From contig NZ_CP155079.2 in assembly GCF_039634365.2 (NCBI RefSeq), positions 3,472,001-3,536,000 of the forward strand: a stretch of 64,000 nucleotides of DNA, written 5' to 3'. A program made the position numbers and the translations under genes. This DNA comes from Mucilaginibacter sp. PAMB04168 (GTDB taxonomy: Bacteria > Bacteroidota > Bacteroidia > Sphingobacteriales > Sphingobacteriaceae). This document shows, one piece after another, positions 43,952 to 53,146 of the stretch. Numbering within the stretch: the stretch's first letter is position 1; the number at the start of each line of letters is the position of its first letter. Below the pieces are notes generated by a model. It was not told the origin of the DNA. It searched no databases and saw only the letters and a list, made by a program, of their open reading frames with translations.

Positions 43952-46900
43952 TTAAAAAGTTACTTGGGCACCTATGTTGTAGTTGCGCACTAAGGGATAA
44001 TTATAGCCATACAAACGTGAGTTTGTAAATTCGGGATCAACGAAGTCCAATGCTTTTGAGTTAACGGTAAACAGATTATAACCTGTTGCGAAAACGCGGA
44101 ATCTAGCTATATGAAGCTTTGACAAAGCTTTTGCGGGTAAGGTGTAACCGATCTGCAATTGCTTCAACCGGGCATAAGTTCCGTCAAATATGCTTCGTGA
44201 ATTACCGTATTGCAAGAAGTTGGACTCCGCGGCATTGCCATTCCCGCCATTGCCTATGTTAACGAAGCCAGCATCCTTGTAATTTTGACGGACACCGGTC
44301 GAAGGAAAACGGCCGGGTATCCAGGCGCTGTTAACGTCGAACAGATCAGCGCGGTGCCAACGGTCATAGTATAACGCAACCGGATTGGCATCAGGTTGAA
44401 AGAACGGACGGCTCAGTTGATCCTGATAGGTTATGGAATAATTAGTCGCTCCCTGTATCAAGGCCGTCAAATCGAAGTTTTTATACTGAAAATCGAAGGT
44501 GACCCCGAAATAGGTAAGCGGACGGTTACCGCCGGTTGCCAGAACAGTTTGGTCGCGTTGGTCGATAATCCCGTCCCCATTGGTATCTTCATAGTTGTAA
44601 TCTCCAGGCAAGAGTGTCCGGTTACCGGCTCCGTCCTGAATAGGAGCTGCATATATTTCCTGGTAATTTTGGAACTGACCAATGACCTTGTATCCAAAAA
44701 TCTGATCGAAGTAACGGTTGGAAAACTTCGTACGATAATTGTTATACGGGTCGCTCGCAGCCGTCTCTTCAAAGTGCAGCCATTGCGAACGGCTATATCC
44801 CATGTTGGCGGATATGTTATACACTAACTGGCCGATCTTATTATGGTGTCCCAATATGATTTCAAAACCCTGTGTCCGGTCTGAGTTCAGGTTAACTTTT
44901 GGAAGTGCAGCTCCGAAAACGCTTGGGATTGAGGCGATCTGACCGGCTAATAACCCGGTTCGATCCCTCCGGAAAACATCGGCTTCAAATGTCAGCAAAC
45001 CTTTCCAAAATGAGGCTTCCAATCCAATATCGGTCGTTTTCGACTCGTACCAAGTTAGACTAGGCACGACACTGCGGAAGTCTACGCCCTTGGTGATTCC
45101 AGAGGTCCCAAACACACTGCCTACCTTCGAGCCCCCGCTACCGGGAGATAATGTACTTCCGGTGGCAGGATAAACGTAGCCCGTCAGAAAGGAAGGGAAA
45201 CCTTGCGCGGCAGCCACATCATCCCCTAATTTACCGTACGATCCCCTGATTTTCAGGTTATCAATCCATTTAAAATTATTTTTGATGAATGGCTCTTCCG
45301 ATAGCCGGTAGCCCACCGATCCATAGGGAAAAAATCCATACCTGCTCCCGGGTGCAAAGTAAGATGAACCTTGTTCCCTGAAACCGAATTCTGCCAAATA
45401 CTTCCCGGCGTAATCATAATTGATGCGCCCCACATAGCTAATGTTAGCATTCGCACTCTTCGAACCTGTCGCCTGTGATGTAGACAAGATCCCCGCATTA
45501 GTAGTTTGAATGGCATCAATAGCGTATTGGATATAGGTCTGCGTGAAGTTAGCAGCATTATCGATATTCTCATAAAGAGCCAGGGCACTCAGGTTGTGTT
45601 TGCCAAAGCTACGCTGGTAGTTCAATCCAAGTTGTAAGTCATTTTTAGTGCTTTGATCGAATCGTTCGGTCAAATTCGACGGTGCATTATTGAGCGTCGG
45701 CGACTGCACGCCATTGGTGTAAGTGTATAAGTTGAATGCCTTGTTGAAAGTCTGGGCAAGGCCGTAATTATTGTCATAGGCAAATGCCGCCCTTGCACTC
45801 AAGCCTTTTACTGTTGGAATCACATAATTTAAATTGAACACCGAGGTAAACCGCCGTGTGTTTTCGTCACTATACCCTCCCAGGTCCCGGCTGAGTGCAG
45901 CCAAAATATTTTGTTGCTGGGAAATATTGGAATCAAACCGGGCTAAATAATTGGGGTCGTTGTTAGAATAAGGACTCAACACAGGTGCGATGCGCCAGGT
46001 CGTCCGTCCGGCCAGCGCAGCAATATTACCTGAAGCTGAATTCGGTGCCGTAGACACCACATTGTTGAAACCGATGTTGGCGTCTAATGTTAGACCATCC
46101 AAGATCTTCGCCGTTACGGTTTGACGGAAATTATACTTTCTGCTTTGCTCAATATCCGAATTTAGGAATCCGCCTTCCCTGAAGTATCCGAGCGACGTAA
46201 AATATTGAACCTTGTCGCTTCCTCCATTGATCGTTAAGTTATGCTGTTCCTGCGTATTTTGCTTTTTGAATACGGTCGCCGTCCAGTCCGTGCTCGGCAA
46301 AGTGCCGTTAGCGTAATCAGCGATTTGCTGCCGGGAATATAATGGCGTGAATGGATCTGTGCGTCCCGAAACGAAGTCATTAAAGGCTTTTTCATTGTAG
46401 AGTTCGGTATATTGCGCTGCATTGGACAGTTGCGGGATCTTTCCCCGCCTTGCAATACCTACCTGGAAATTGTAGTCAACTTTCAATTTACCGGCAAGCC
46501 CTTTACGTGTCGTTACCAGGATAACGCCGTTCGCAGCCTGTAAGCCGTAGATTGCCGCGGTTGCATCTTTCAACACACTAAAGCTTTCGATTTCGTTCGG
46601 ATCAAGCCGGGCGAAATCAGCCTGCGATCTGGGAATGCCATCAATTACGAACAGCGGACCGCCAACGGGACCGTTCGGCTGTGGCGTGATGCCATCATTC
46701 CGATAGGTTGCAAAGCCCCGTATATCAATGGAGGTTTCGAACTTTCCCGGCTGTGCCGACAATTGCGTCACACGGACGCCCGGTGTCCGTCCGGTAATGG
46801 TATTGGTGAGGTCACTAACAGAATTTTTCCTGATCTCACTTGCTGATACTGTACCCACAGACCCGGTAAGAGAGGTCCGCTTTTGCGTACCATAAGCGAC

Positions 46901-47215
46901 GACGACGACGTCGGTCAGCTTGTTTTCGACCTGCGACAGTTTTACATTGATACTTTGTCCGGAAGTTACGGCAATCTGTTGGGTCACATAACCAATATAA
47001 CTAATGCTTAATTCGGCCTTCGAACTTGGCACATTGACCGTAAAAACGCCATTAACATTGGTAGTAGCACCAGCGGTGCCCCCTACTACCTTTACATTCA
47101 CGCCTACAAGGGGTTCACCCTTTTCATCGGTTACCTTTCCGGATACGTTTGCGTTTTGTGCATACGACTGTATGGTAAGAAATGATGTAAGCAAGATTAA
47201 TAGAAATCTTCTCAT
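43952..47215 (-). CDS. SusC/RagA family TonB-dependent transporter
   Basis: 1087 aa, ATG start, signal peptide to about residue 19 (LTIQSYAQ). A carboxypeptidase-regulatory-like domain (NVSGKVTDEKGEPLVGVNVK) is followed by a TonB-box-like region and plug (VVVVAYGTQKRTSLTGSVG, PLFVIDGIPRS, DATAAIYGLQAANGVILVTT) and a 22-strand barrel ending in the SusC-type aromatic terminus (NYNIGAQVTF). First gene of the operon SusC-SusD-DUF3823. No N-terminal FecR-interacting secretin domain is present, so control is not by an anti-sigma system. Imports oligosaccharides released by the surface enzymes nearby. Confidence 0.95.
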   Translation of the reverse strand: MRRFLLILLTSFLTIQSYAQNANVSGKVTDEKGEPLVGVNVKVVGGTAGATTNVNGVFTVNVPSSKAELSISYIGYVTQQIAVTSGQSINVKLSQVENKLTDVVVVAYGTQKRTSLTGSVGTVSASEIRKNSVSDLTNTITGRTPGVRVTQLSAQPGKFETSIDIRGFATYRNDGITPQPNGPVGGPLFVIDGIPRSQADFARLDPNEIESFSVLKDATAAIYGLQAANGVILVTTRKGLAGKLKVDYNFQVGIARRGKIPQLSNAAQYTELYNEKAFNDFVSGRTDPFTPLYSRQQIADYANGTLPSTDWTATVFKKQNTQEQHNLTINGGSDKVQYFTSLGYFREGGFLNSDIEQSRKYNFRQTVTAKILDGLTLDANIGFNNVVSTAPNSASGNIAALAGRTTWRIAPVLSPYSNNDPNYLARFDSNISQQQNILAALSRDLGGYSDENTRRFTSVFNLNYVIPTVKGLSARAAFAYDNNYGLAQTFNKAFNLYTYTNGVQSPTLNNAPSNLTERFDQSTKNDLQLGLNYQRSFGKHNLSALALYENIDNAANFTQTYIQYAIDAIQTTNAGILSTSQATGSKSANANISYVGRINYDYAGKYLAEFGFREQGSSYFAPGSRYGFFPYGSVGYRLSEEPFIKNNFKWIDNLKIRGSYGKLGDDVAAAQGFPSFLTGYVYPATGSTLSPGSGGSKVGSVFGTSGITKGVDFRSVVPSLTWYESKTTDIGLEASFWKGLLTFEADVFRRDRTGLLAGQIASIPSVFGAALPKVNLNSDRTQGFEIILGHHNKIGQLVYNISANMGYSRSQWLHFEETAASDPYNNYRTKFSNRYFDQIFGYKVIGQFQNYQEIYAAPIQDGAGNRTLLPGDYNYEDTNGDGIIDQRDQTVLATGGNRPLTYFGVTFDFQYKNFDLTALIQGATNYSITYQDQLSRPFFQPDANPVALYYDRWHRADLFDVNSAWIPGRFPSTGVRQNYKDAGFVNIGNGGNGNAAESNFLQYGNSRSIFDGTYARLKQLQIGYTLPAKALSKLHIARFRVFATGYNLFTVNSKALDFVDPEFTNSRLYGYNYPLVRNYNIGAQVTF

Positions 47216-47523
47216 GCTTTAGCAAATTTGATGTAAAAATTGTTTAAAACTTTTCAGATGTTATCCTGCCGTCAGGCACTTGGGAACATCCATACTGATT
47301 TCAAGCTCATGAGCCTGTTGATTTTTCTAATGGACCGGGAGAGTGTCCGCGTGTACTTGCCGCGAAAAAACCGGAAACGCTTTCTGCATAATTATTGAAT
47401 TAAATGGTTTAAAATTGATTAGATCTATTGCGCTAAGTAATTAGCGGCCGCTTAAAAAAAGTATAATAAAGTCTTAAAATTCAGCACGCAGCCTCTTTTC
47501 TTATGGTAAAAGCATGTTTATAA
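47216..47523. other. susC upstream region
   Basis: 308 bases holding the susC promoter. On the minus strand TTAAGACTTTATTATAC (47477-47461) resembles the AT-rich motif of other PUL units (about 13 of 17). The long untranslated leader (about 240 bases from the motif to ATG) leaves room for RNA-level control, but no riboswitch fold was recognised. Confidence 0.4.
47461..47477 (-). promoter_or_regulatory. Shared AT-rich motif, weaker copy
   Basis: TTAAGACTTTATTATAC on the minus strand, with the TTAA and TTTATTA halves of the motif kept. It lies 246 bases before the susC ATG and just after the preceding gene's stop codon. Confidence 0.35.
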
Positions 47524-49557
47524 CTACTTTTTTCCGTTTTCACGATTTACATTATTGATTTTTTCGGTCCGTTTCGAAGAATCTTGAATTCCGTAATTGC
47601 TATTATACTGCAGCAGGTTTCCGTAAATCTTTATCGCTTTATTCGCGCTAGCAAGTGCCTCGAATTCGAAACCGCTTCTGTCGTTTCCTTCAGCTAAGTT
47701 GTTGCGTACGTCCAGGTGCGTTACCTCCATGCAATGCAGGCCGGATAATTTGTTTCTGGCCATCTCACATCTTTCAATCAGGCCGTCGTGAATGTAGGAC
47801 AGGGAAATTCCGTTCCCCCAAGGTGACGTATCAAAGCGGCTATTGGTTACTATCAGTTGACTGGCGTGGGATACTTGCAAATTGTGCAGTAGCCCGGGAC
47901 CGGGCACCACGCTGGAACCATTGTCGCTAAAGTCGCAACTGTCAATGAGAATATGATTTGCTCCTCTAATAGCCACTCCATTTTTTGTAAAGTTCTGAAC
48001 AGTGAGATGGGCGAAGCGCAGCCTGTTGAATTGACCTGCACGATCAGCCGAAAAAAAAATGCCTTCCCGGCTAGTCGCATTCATATAAGACCGGGAACGC
48101 CTGTCATGATTCGGGTCCGGGTTGGTGGTTACACTATTTGCCCCTTCAATGATCATATTCATAATGGTTACATCATGCAGGTCGACCTCCCCGTTCACCA
48201 TAGTTTTTTCAGCTATACCCGGCGCCAGAGTCAATACAGTAGATCTGCCCTGACCTGAAAGCTTCGTCAGACTGTATATTTTCAATGGCGCTTTAAGCAC
48301 ATAGATTCCGCTGTTTAAAATAATCCAGCTCTTTTTCCCCTTACAGCGGTCAAGCACCGATTGAAGTGAATCTGCTTTCCCAACGAAGATAGCCTCTTTG
48401 GGAACTCCACCTGAGGGCTTTTCACCAGCCCCTATGACTGACTGATTTGCAGGAACTTTGTGGGAAATGTTCAGTCTGTTGGACATCGCCGGCAGCGCGC
48501 CGGGTTCCTTCCGTATGCCTGTTAACACGCCGGTCGATGAATGAGGGCGGGTTCTGCGGATGATTTCCAGGGTATTGGGCATGCTAATGCCCTTTACCTG
48601 CGTGTAGTGATTATAGACAGCTTCATAGATATCCCTGAGTTCGTCACGGTCGCGGATGGATAGCACCCCGTATACCGGTATATCCTTACCGGTCAGGAAA
48701 GCGGTGGTGTACTCATAGCCCAAGGACAGCCTGTTGTCGCCGTCGGCATAAAGATCGGTACCCTGGGTCCAGGCGACCTGCGCAGCTTTAGCAAATTCTC
48801 CTAATCCCAATTGTACATGCCCCCAATCACGTGTAGTTTCCTGAACTTGCCCGTTCGAATATATGTACTTGGTGATGCCGGAATTACCGGGGCCCCGCTT
48901 ATAACGTTCTATCGCACTATTAAAAATATCCTGCTTATCGGTAAAAACGCCGATACATAATAAGGTGTTGATGATCGATGCATCCCAGTTTCCATTAGCC
49001 TCCGTAAAGAAGTCTCTCACCGTTGGATAGTAAACCGTTAGCATGAGCTTTTGGAATTGTATGATGTCTTTCTGTTGCCACCCGGACGCCGTATATTTTA
49101 AAATCTCCGCCGCATTTAAAAAATTGAAGGCAGTCAGGCCAACGTTCAGCTTGGCGTTATTGTCGTCAAAATCCCATAAAGTGTAAGACCATGCATTGAG
49201 AATTTCGATCGCTTTCTGTGCGTATTCCCGTTTGCCGGTGATATACCACATCAAGGCATGCCTGTAAGCCATGTCCGAACTTTCGGAGAGCTCCCGTCCA
49301 CCCTTACTATTCGCGCCGTACGGTCCAACGGAAACATGGGTAACAGGTTGCGGTTTAAATGACAGGCTGGCTGTTCTTCGCAGATTGTCGAATGCTGTCT
49401 TCCACGGTTCTGCCCCGGCAATCACCTGTCTTCTCATGAATTGAAGATCAGTAGCGCTTTGCGCAAGGCCGGGATGGCGAAACGTCATCCCGCTTTGTGC
49501 AAACAAACTATTCGTCAGCATTGCAACTGCAATAATCAATATAACTTGCTTAACCAT
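47524..49557 (-). CDS. Alginate-lyase-type domain fused to parallel beta-helix, secreted
   Basis: 677 aa from ATG 49557 (KQVILIIAVAMLTNSLFAQ signal); upstream in-frame codons are not signal-like and overlap the GH92 gene. Residues about 25-330 match the alginate_lyase (alpha/alpha toroid) family: HPGLAQSATDLQFMRRQV, MWYITGKREYAQKAIEILNA, GNWDASIINTLLCIGVF (Asn/Trp active-site block) and the RDWGHVQLGLGEFA block with His. A 60-residue linker leads to a right-handed beta-helix (about 400-677; GTNPDPNHDRRSRSYM, VAIRGANHILIDSCDFSDN, LHCMEVTHLDVRNN) of the pectate-lyase-like type. It lies 19 bases after the GH92 gene in the same direction. Likely a polysaccharide lyase or hydrolase; the fused domains point to a uronic-acid-containing substrate, by inference. 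Confidence 0.72.
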   Translation of the reverse strand: MVKQVILIIAVAMLTNSLFAQSGMTFRHPGLAQSATDLQFMRRQVIAGAEPWKTAFDNLRRTASLSFKPQPVTHVSVGPYGANSKGGRELSESSDMAYRHALMWYITGKREYAQKAIEILNAWSYTLWDFDDNNAKLNVGLTAFNFLNAAEILKYTASGWQQKDIIQFQKLMLTVYYPTVRDFFTEANGNWDASIINTLLCIGVFTDKQDIFNSAIERYKRGPGNSGITKYIYSNGQVQETTRDWGHVQLGLGEFAKAAQVAWTQGTDLYADGDNRLSLGYEYTTAFLTGKDIPVYGVLSIRDRDELRDIYEAVYNHYTQVKGISMPNTLEIIRRTRPHSSTGVLTGIRKEPGALPAMSNRLNISHKVPANQSVIGAGEKPSGGVPKEAIFVGKADSLQSVLDRCKGKKSWIILNSGIYVLKAPLKIYSLTKLSGQGRSTVLTLAPGIAEKTMVNGEVDLHDVTIMNMIIEGANSVTTNPDPNHDRRSRSYMNATSREGIFFSADRAGQFNRLRFAHLTVQNFTKNGVAIRGANHILIDSCDFSDNGSSVVPGPGLLHNLQVSHASQLIVTNSRFDTSPWGNGISLSYIHDGLIERCEMARNKLSGLHCMEVTHLDVRNNLAEGNDRSGFEFEALASANKAIKIYGNLLQYNSNYGIQDSSKRTEKINNVNRENGKK

Positions 49558-49576
49558 CGGATATTCGTTTTTAAAG

Positions 49577-51820
49577 CTATCTCGGACGATTTGCGACTGC
49601 CTTACCGAAATTACGGTTCGGCTTATCACTCATATAAACCTTCATGTTTCCGCCTGAGATGATATCCTGGTGCCGGATGTATGACCTGCTATATGGCTTG
49701 TTGTTCAATTCAATGCGATCGACATAAATGCTTTGTGAAGATGGCTTCACGGTTTCGACCGTAAAGGTCTTTTGCTTACTTAGCTGAATGGTTGCCTTTT
49801 TGAAGAGGGGACTGCCGATCACATAGTTGCCGGACGCCGGAAACACCGGATAAAAACCCAGCGAAGAAAAAACATACCATGCTGACATCTGCCCGCAATC
49901 CTCGTTGCCGATGATGCCATCCGGACGGTCATGATAAAATTCTTTCATGATGAAACTCACCTTCTCAGCCGTCTTCCATTGTTCTCCGGCATAGGCATAT
50001 AAATAGGGAATGTGATGTCCCGGCTCATTACCATGTGCATACTGTCCAATGTTACCGGTTAAGTCTACCAGATCGCCGGCGGGTGGTATGGTAAAGAATT
50101 GATCAAGCTTTTTAATAAATGCTTCCTGTCCGCCAAGCAAGTTAATTAATCCAATAACATCTTGTGGAACAAGCCATCTGTATTGCCAGGCATTACCCTC
50201 AGCATAGTCAAGACCGTAAGGTTTCTCCGATTTTAAAGGGTTGAAATTGGGGTTCCAGGTGCCGTCGGCCATTTTACCGCGGAAAAACCCGACGCTTTTA
50301 TCATAATAAAGCTTATAGTTCTGCGCGCGCTTTTTGAAGTATGCATAATCTTCGGTTTTGCCCAAAGCTTTCGCAAATGCTGCAATGCTGCCATCGGCTA
50401 CGGATAATTCCAGCGCATTCGCGACCGGACGGCCTATACCCACATCAGACGGCACGGGCTGAAACTTTTTAAGATAGTTCAATCCTCTCATGTCAGACAT
50501 CGCAGTGTTTCTGACCGCCTGATACGCCTTTTCCGCGTCGAAGCCGCGGTAACCTTTCAGATAGGCTTCGGCAATGATCTGCATACTGCTGATCCCTACC
50601 ATCGTACCGGTATCATAGCCGTTTAAGTGCCACACAGGAAGGTAGCCTTGCTGATCATAGATCATAAGCATCGTTTTCACGATGTCATTCATCCTATCCG
50701 CATTGAGCAAAGTATACAGCGGGTGAGCAGCACGGTAAGTGTCCCAGGTAGAAAAAATGGTGTAATTGTCAAATCCGGCACTGGTGTGCGGTTTCTGATC
50801 GGCTCCCCAGTAATCTCCGTTATGATCGTTAAATAGTGAAGGGTGCATCATCGCGTGGTATAAAGCGGTGTAGAACACCCGTTTTTCGGCTTCATTTTCA
50901 GTTTTTATACCAACTTTTGACAATTCCGCATTCCACTTGTCGTCCGCTTGTTTCACAATTTTTGGAAAGTCCCATTCCGGAATCTCTGCGGTTATATTGG
51001 CGAGGGCATTATCGGCGCTGACTGGTGAGATACCCACCTTAAATTCCACCAGATCAGGCGAGGTATCAAAGCTGATCAAGCCTTTGGTTGCGGTACCCTT
51101 AAATTGTTTACCGGTCTGTAGACTAGCGCCCTCATACACTTGAAACCTTTGTATGGGCTGCGAAAACTTAACAGCAAAATATGCCTGCTGCCTTTTCGCC
51201 CAACCTGAGGAATACCGATAGCCTTTCAGCGTATATGCATCTGTCTGTTCGATATAAGTTTCGGTCGATTTATCGTTTAATCCCTCCTGCAAATCAATGA
51301 TGATATGAGCATCCTTGGCATTATGGAATTTGTAACGATGGTAACCCACACGTTCCGTCGCGGTGAGCTCGGCATCAATGTTATAATCAGCAAGTGTAAC
51401 GCTGTAGTAGCCGGCTTTAACCTTTTCAGTTCTATGAGAGAAGAGCGAACTGTAGCCCGACCGGTGGTCCTGCTGTGTTCCTTTATTCGTTTTCACTGCA
51501 CCAGTATAAGGCATAACCGAGATATCACCCAGATCACCAATGCCGGTACCGCTCAGGTGCAGGTGCGAAAAGCCAATAATGAGACTATCGCTATAGTTAT
51601 AGCCGGAACACCAGTCCCAGCCTTTAAAGATATTATTGGGCCCAACCTGGACCGCACCGAAGGGTACATTTGCACCTACAAACACATGTCCATGTCCGCC
51701 CGATCCAATGAGCGGGTCCACATAATTAGTCAGCTTTTGAGCTCGAGCGAGTTGCGTAGTACTAAATATTAAAGTAGCAGCGGTGATGTATCTAAAAAAA
51801 ATAGTTTTGTAGCTATTCAT
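49577..51820 (-). CDS. GH92 alpha-mannosidase (copy 1)
   Basis: 747 aa from ATG 51820 (signal peptide to about residue 28, ARAQ-KLTN); another ATG lies 13 codons upstream. GH92 motifs: YVDPLIGSGGHGHVFVGANV and GFSHLHLSGTG in the N-terminal beta domain, then GNEPGHHIPYLYAYAGEQWK with acid E599, and IIGNEDCGQMSAWYVFSSLG with base candidate D641. GH92 enzymes are Ca2+-dependent inverting exo-alpha-mannosidases (1,2-, 1,3-, 1,4- or 1,6-linked). With the GH99-like enzyme 51932-53140 and a second GH92 it forms a mannan or mannoside-degrading unit. Confidence 0.95.
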   Translation of the reverse strand: MNSYKTIFFRYITAATLIFSTTQLARAQKLTNYVDPLIGSGGHGHVFVGANVPFGAVQVGPNNIFKGWDWCSGYNYSDSLIIGFSHLHLSGTGIGDLGDISVMPYTGAVKTNKGTQQDHRSGYSSLFSHRTEKVKAGYYSVTLADYNIDAELTATERVGYHRYKFHNAKDAHIIIDLQEGLNDKSTETYIEQTDAYTLKGYRYSSGWAKRQQAYFAVKFSQPIQRFQVYEGASLQTGKQFKGTATKGLISFDTSPDLVEFKVGISPVSADNALANITAEIPEWDFPKIVKQADDKWNAELSKVGIKTENEAEKRVFYTALYHAMMHPSLFNDHNGDYWGADQKPHTSAGFDNYTIFSTWDTYRAAHPLYTLLNADRMNDIVKTMLMIYDQQGYLPVWHLNGYDTGTMVGISSMQIIAEAYLKGYRGFDAEKAYQAVRNTAMSDMRGLNYLKKFQPVPSDVGIGRPVANALELSVADGSIAAFAKALGKTEDYAYFKKRAQNYKLYYDKSVGFFRGKMADGTWNPNFNPLKSEKPYGLDYAEGNAWQYRWLVPQDVIGLINLLGGQEAFIKKLDQFFTIPPAGDLVDLTGNIGQYAHGNEPGHHIPYLYAYAGEQWKTAEKVSFIMKEFYHDRPDGIIGNEDCGQMSAWYVFSSLGFYPVFPASGNYVIGSPLFKKATIQLSKQKTFTVETVKPSSQSIYVDRIELNNKPYSRSYIRHQDIISGGNMKVYMSDKPNRNFGKAVANRPR

Positions 51821-51931
51821 AGAAATGTTTTGTATAATCGCTTGGTTTAAAATAGTCATATCAATAATGAGGTCTTTTTTATTTTGCAGGAGGCGGTGGT
51901 GGTATATCGAGCGGCAAGGGCGTTTGCTTTT

Positions 51932-53140
51932 TTAAATCCTGCCTGCGTAACCTGCCAAATAGAGATAATAGTCATTAGGAATGCCTTCTTCAAATTTCAC
52001 AAAGTTACTTTTGCCTACCGGTGGGTTCTTGCTGATTTTGAAAATGGCCGTACCCTCGTCAATTTCGTCAAACATGGCAATATATAGCATTTTGGCCCCG
52101 ACACTTATGTCACCTGATATTTGCTTCCAGAAAAACTGGCCCTTGTTACGCGGCATTTGGTCTTGCGGACTGTTGGGATACATATTATGCCAGCTAAAGC
52201 CCGGATATACCGTTGGGACATAGTCAATATGATTATCCGAACACCATTTAATATCCCCGGCTATATGATCTTTAAAGGCAGGATATTTTGCTTCATCGTA
52301 CCGGCCCACAAACCAGGGGTGAATGATGTCTGCCGCACGAAACACATCCAAAAGGTGCGGGTCGGGCTCCGTATCACTTTTAAGATCACGCCAATAACCT
52401 GGTACGCCAAGCATGATAGAACAGCCGCCATAGACAGGGTCATTCTTTAAAAAATCTATAATCTTTTCTATATTACTAATCAGGTATTGCCGTTTGGCAA
52501 AACCAACTCCCCACAGCGCTATCAGCGGCTTCCCATTATGGTACAGGTAGGATTGTTTGTTACCACGTCCAGCTAACTTAAGGCTATCCAACAAATGTTT
52601 CCAGTCGTCCATAATAAGCTGAACATCCTCGTTACCCATCCCGGACAGGTCATACATCAGGCTGATTGCGCGGTGATGCTTTTCGGCTGCGTTTAATGCA
52701 TTGCCAAGCACACGGTCGTTATGCTGCAAACTGGTCTTCTTCTTTAGGTTACTGATAAACCGTTGTACAAAAACACCGTCGATGCCATACTGCTGCATCC
52801 ATCTGAAATGCAGATCGACGGTTGATTTATCGTAAGAACTAAATAAGTACGCTGAACTGCTGTCGGAAGACCGGAACGGTGTTTTGTACTTTACTTTATA
52901 CTCACTCATATCAGGCCACATATCAACCTTTATACTTCCGGGCGCAAACTCGCCCCGTGATCTATAATGATTCCAGCCTCTTTTAGCACCATCACCTGGC
53001 GCATTGAACCAGCCCTGATAGCCTGCCATTACCAAACCCTGATAACTTTTGAAGGCCGAAGTCGCGCTATGTTTGGACTGGGCCAGGCCCGAACTGCAAA
53101 CCAATAGGCTTAACCAACACAGCATATATTTTTTCATCAT
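51932..53140 (-). CDS. GH71/GH99-like secreted protein
   Basis: 402 aa, starts MMKKYML; signal peptide to about residue 20 (SSGLAQ-SKHS). Same fold as the lipoprotein at 39404: VMAGYQGWFNAPGDG, LHFRWMQQYGIDGVFVQRF, LMYDLSGMG, VYPGFSWHNMYPNS and the C-terminal motif MFDEIDEGTA with E359 and E362 at the ExxE positions used by GH99 retaining enzymes. It lies between two GH92 alpha-mannosidase genes (six bases from the second), so an alpha-mannoside or related glycan is the probable substrate. The family is not fully characterised. Confidence 0.78.
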   Translation of the reverse strand: MMKKYMLCWLSLLVCSSGLAQSKHSATSAFKSYQGLVMAGYQGWFNAPGDGAKRGWNHYRSRGEFAPGSIKVDMWPDMSEYKVKYKTPFRSSDSSSAYLFSSYDKSTVDLHFRWMQQYGIDGVFVQRFISNLKKKTSLQHNDRVLGNALNAAEKHHRAISLMYDLSGMGNEDVQLIMDDWKHLLDSLKLAGRGNKQSYLYHNGKPLIALWGVGFAKRQYLISNIEKIIDFLKNDPVYGGCSIMLGVPGYWRDLKSDTEPDPHLLDVFRAADIIHPWFVGRYDEAKYPAFKDHIAGDIKWCSDNHIDYVPTVYPGFSWHNMYPNSPQDQMPRNKGQFFWKQISGDISVGAKMLYIAMFDEIDEGTAIFKISKNPPVGKSNFVKFEEGIPNDYYLYLAGYAGRI

Positions 53141-53146
53141 CGTGTA

